Source: Robiginitomaculum sp.
GTDB taxonomy: Bacteria > Pseudomonadota > Alphaproteobacteria > Caulobacterales > Maricaulaceae
Assembly: GCA_016765135.1 (NCBI GenBank)
Contig: JAESQN010000030.1
Coordinates: forward strand, 1-64,000
DNA: 64,000 nt
Direction of reading: 5' to 3'
The notes beneath the pieces were generated by a model. It was not told the origin of the DNA, made no database searches, and worked only from the letters and a program-made list of their open reading frames with translations. The translations under genes and the position numbers were made by a program. Positions 63,041 through 64,000 of this stretch are shown here, piece after piece (the first letter of the stretch is position 1; each line of letters opens with the position of its first letter).

Positions 63041-64000
63041 TTAAGTTGCTTTATTTTCTTTTGAACGAATTGTCGTCTTAATAGCTGCCTGGCCCGCCGC
63101 CAACCGGGCTATGGGCACTCGGTAAGGCGAGCAAGACACATAATCCAGGCCAACTCTATGGCAAAACTCAATACTGGCCGGGTCACCGCCGTGTTCGCCG
63201 CAAATGCCCAACTTTATGTCCGGGCGGGTTTCTCGCCCGCGCTCTACGGCGATTTCTATGAGACCCCCGACACCCTCTTGATCAAGCGTCACGAACGGGT
63301 CTTTCTCGACAATGCCCTGGGCCACATAGTCCGGCAAAAACCGCCCGGCGTCATCCCGCGACAGCCCAAAGGCGGTCTGGGTTAAATCATTGGTGCCAAA
63401 GGAGAAAAATTCGGCGTGATCGGCGATCTTCCCGGCCATAAGCGCAGCGCGGGGCAGTTCGATCATAGTGCCTATACTATAGGTGACGGGCGCGGAGGTT
63501 TCTATCGCTACCTGCTCGGCAACGACCTCAATAGCATCTTTCAAAATCTTCAACTCTTTCTCGGACGACACCAACGGGATCATCACTTCGGCCACCGGAT
63601 GAACGCCCGTCTCGGTCGCCACCAAGGCTTGCGCCTCAAATATAGCCCGTGCCTGCATTTCGTAAATCTCCGGATAGGAAATGCCCAAACGGCACCCTCT
63701 GTGTCCGAGCATAGGATTGGTTTCGTGTAGCTCCTTGGCCCGCTCCATAAGCTCGCTGGCGGACAAGCCGGTCGCCTCAGCCACGGCTTTCACATCATCT
63801 TCACCGTGGGGAAGAAATTCATGTAAGGGCGGGTCGAGCAAACGTATGGTACACGGAAGTTCACCCATAATGCGGAAGATCGCCGCGAAATCATCGCGCT
63901 GGGTTGGCAGAATTTTCTCAAGTGCCGCCACCCGGCCCTTTTTATCAGACGCCAAAATCATTTCGCGGAAATGCGCCAGTCGGGATGCCTCAAAGAACAT
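63041..64000 (-). CDS. ppdK: Pyruvate, phosphate dikinase (3' part, runs off the window)
   Basis: It interconverts pyruvate and PEP with ATP and phosphate. Only the C-terminal 319 residues lie in the window; the start is beyond position 64000. This is the PEP-utilising barrel: MFFEASRLAHFREMILA, LHEFLPHGEDDVKAVAEATG, LGHRGCRLGISYPEI, and the region EFFSFGTNDLTQTAFGLSRDD. The catalytic Cys-bearing loop is DYVSCSPYRVPIARLAAGQAAI near the end. A TTAA-N7-TTAA string spans its stop codon. Confidence 0.95.
   Translation of the reverse strand: MFFEASRLAHFREMILASDKKGRVAALEKILPTQRDDFAAIFRIMGELPCTIRLLDPPLHEFLPHGEDDVKAVAEATGLSASELMERAKELHETNPMLGHRGCRLGISYPEIYEMQARAIFEAQALVATETGVHPVAEVMIPLVSSEKELKILKDAIEVVAEQVAIETSAPVTYSIGTMIELPRAALMAGKIADHAEFFSFGTNDLTQTAFGLSRDDAGRFLPDYVAQGIVEKDPFVTLDQEGVGGLIEIAVERGRETRPDIKLGICGEHGGDPASIEFCHRVGLDYVSCSPYRVPIARLAAGQAAIKTTIRSKENKAT

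Noticed and set aside
63030-63044. TTAA-N7-TTAA string resembling a CtrA binding site
   Set aside because: It spans the ppdK stop codon, about 190 bases from the next gene start. A motif of eight fixed bases is expected about once by chance in 64 kb, so it is not evidence on its own.
1-64000. CRISPR arrays, insertion sequences, integrases, prophage genes, rRNA or tRNA
   Set aside because: No regularly spaced direct repeats, transposase-like proteins or tRNA cloverleaf signatures were found by reading both strands.

Overview
The window is a densely coded stretch of an alphaproteobacterial chromosome. Lineage markers are DUF1491, DUF3126, DUF6456 beside a DnaA-domain-IV-like protein, DUF6768 beside an ECF sigma factor, UrcA, ELM1 after greA, the accD-folC pair, an AccD without its zinc finger, and a B12-dependent ribonucleotide reductase. 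The mix most resembles the Caulobacterales/Maricaulales/Hyphomonadaceae side of the class; that is inference from gene content, since no rRNA or tRNA gene was seen.

Layout. 1-2.6 kb: prfC, a ParE-type toxin-antitoxin pair and DUF1491 on the minus strand. 2.7-10.2 kb: an orphan BcsB-like protein, class II ribonucleotide reductase (nrdJ) and a secreted pentapeptide-repeat protein. 10.3-17.1 kb, all minus: aspS, a VWA/CoxE-like protein, a gamma carbonic anhydrase, DUF3126, cysE, queF and an acyltransferase. 17.1-24.7 kb: a sodium:solute symporter overlapping formaldehyde dehydrogenase (frmA), an AT-rich PIN-like gene and a ParE/Phd module, then S-formylglutathione hydrolase, accD and folC. 24.8-35.6 kb: a sensor kinase, a lipoprotein, SufE, DUF6456/HdaB-like, a PAS protein, ECF sigma/DUF6768, a Doc module, a methyltransferase, an SDR reductase, an M48 protease and DUF2165. 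35.8-43.9 kb: carB, urcA, greA, ELM1 and a secreted DUF305/beta-propeller protein. 43.9-55 kb: DUF4386, an HD phosphohydrolase, a methyltransferase, trxB-LysR, a hybrid histidine kinase, Dps, an NhaC-family antiporter and a FabH-like ketosynthase. 55-64 kb: a PemK toxin-antitoxin pair fused into an operon with an HD hydrolase, the NAD operon nadA/nadB/nadC with a GmrSD-like (DUF262/DUF1524) gene inside it, a SleB-type hydrolase and the 3' part of ppdK.

Three themes stand out. (1) Two metabolic pairs, frmA/fghA and nadA/nadB, are split by AT-rich genes that look like nucleases or defence genes. (2) Four toxin-antitoxin modules lie in 64 kb. (3) Several palindromic repeat families occupy intergenic space. 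The clearest has four copies of an 87-116 bp element with the 15-bp end TGTAGGGTGGATTAG; three copies end 19 to 45 bases before the start codons of cysE, trxB and nadA. The NhaC-type antiporter has a strongly structured leader that appears to hide its ribosome-binding site, and a 48-bp palindrome downstream of sufE pairs completely only as a plus-strand RNA.

All functions are read from motifs and family knowledge; no searches were run. Start codons were adjusted where a Shine-Dalgarno sequence or repeat-encoded extension argued against the longest frame.
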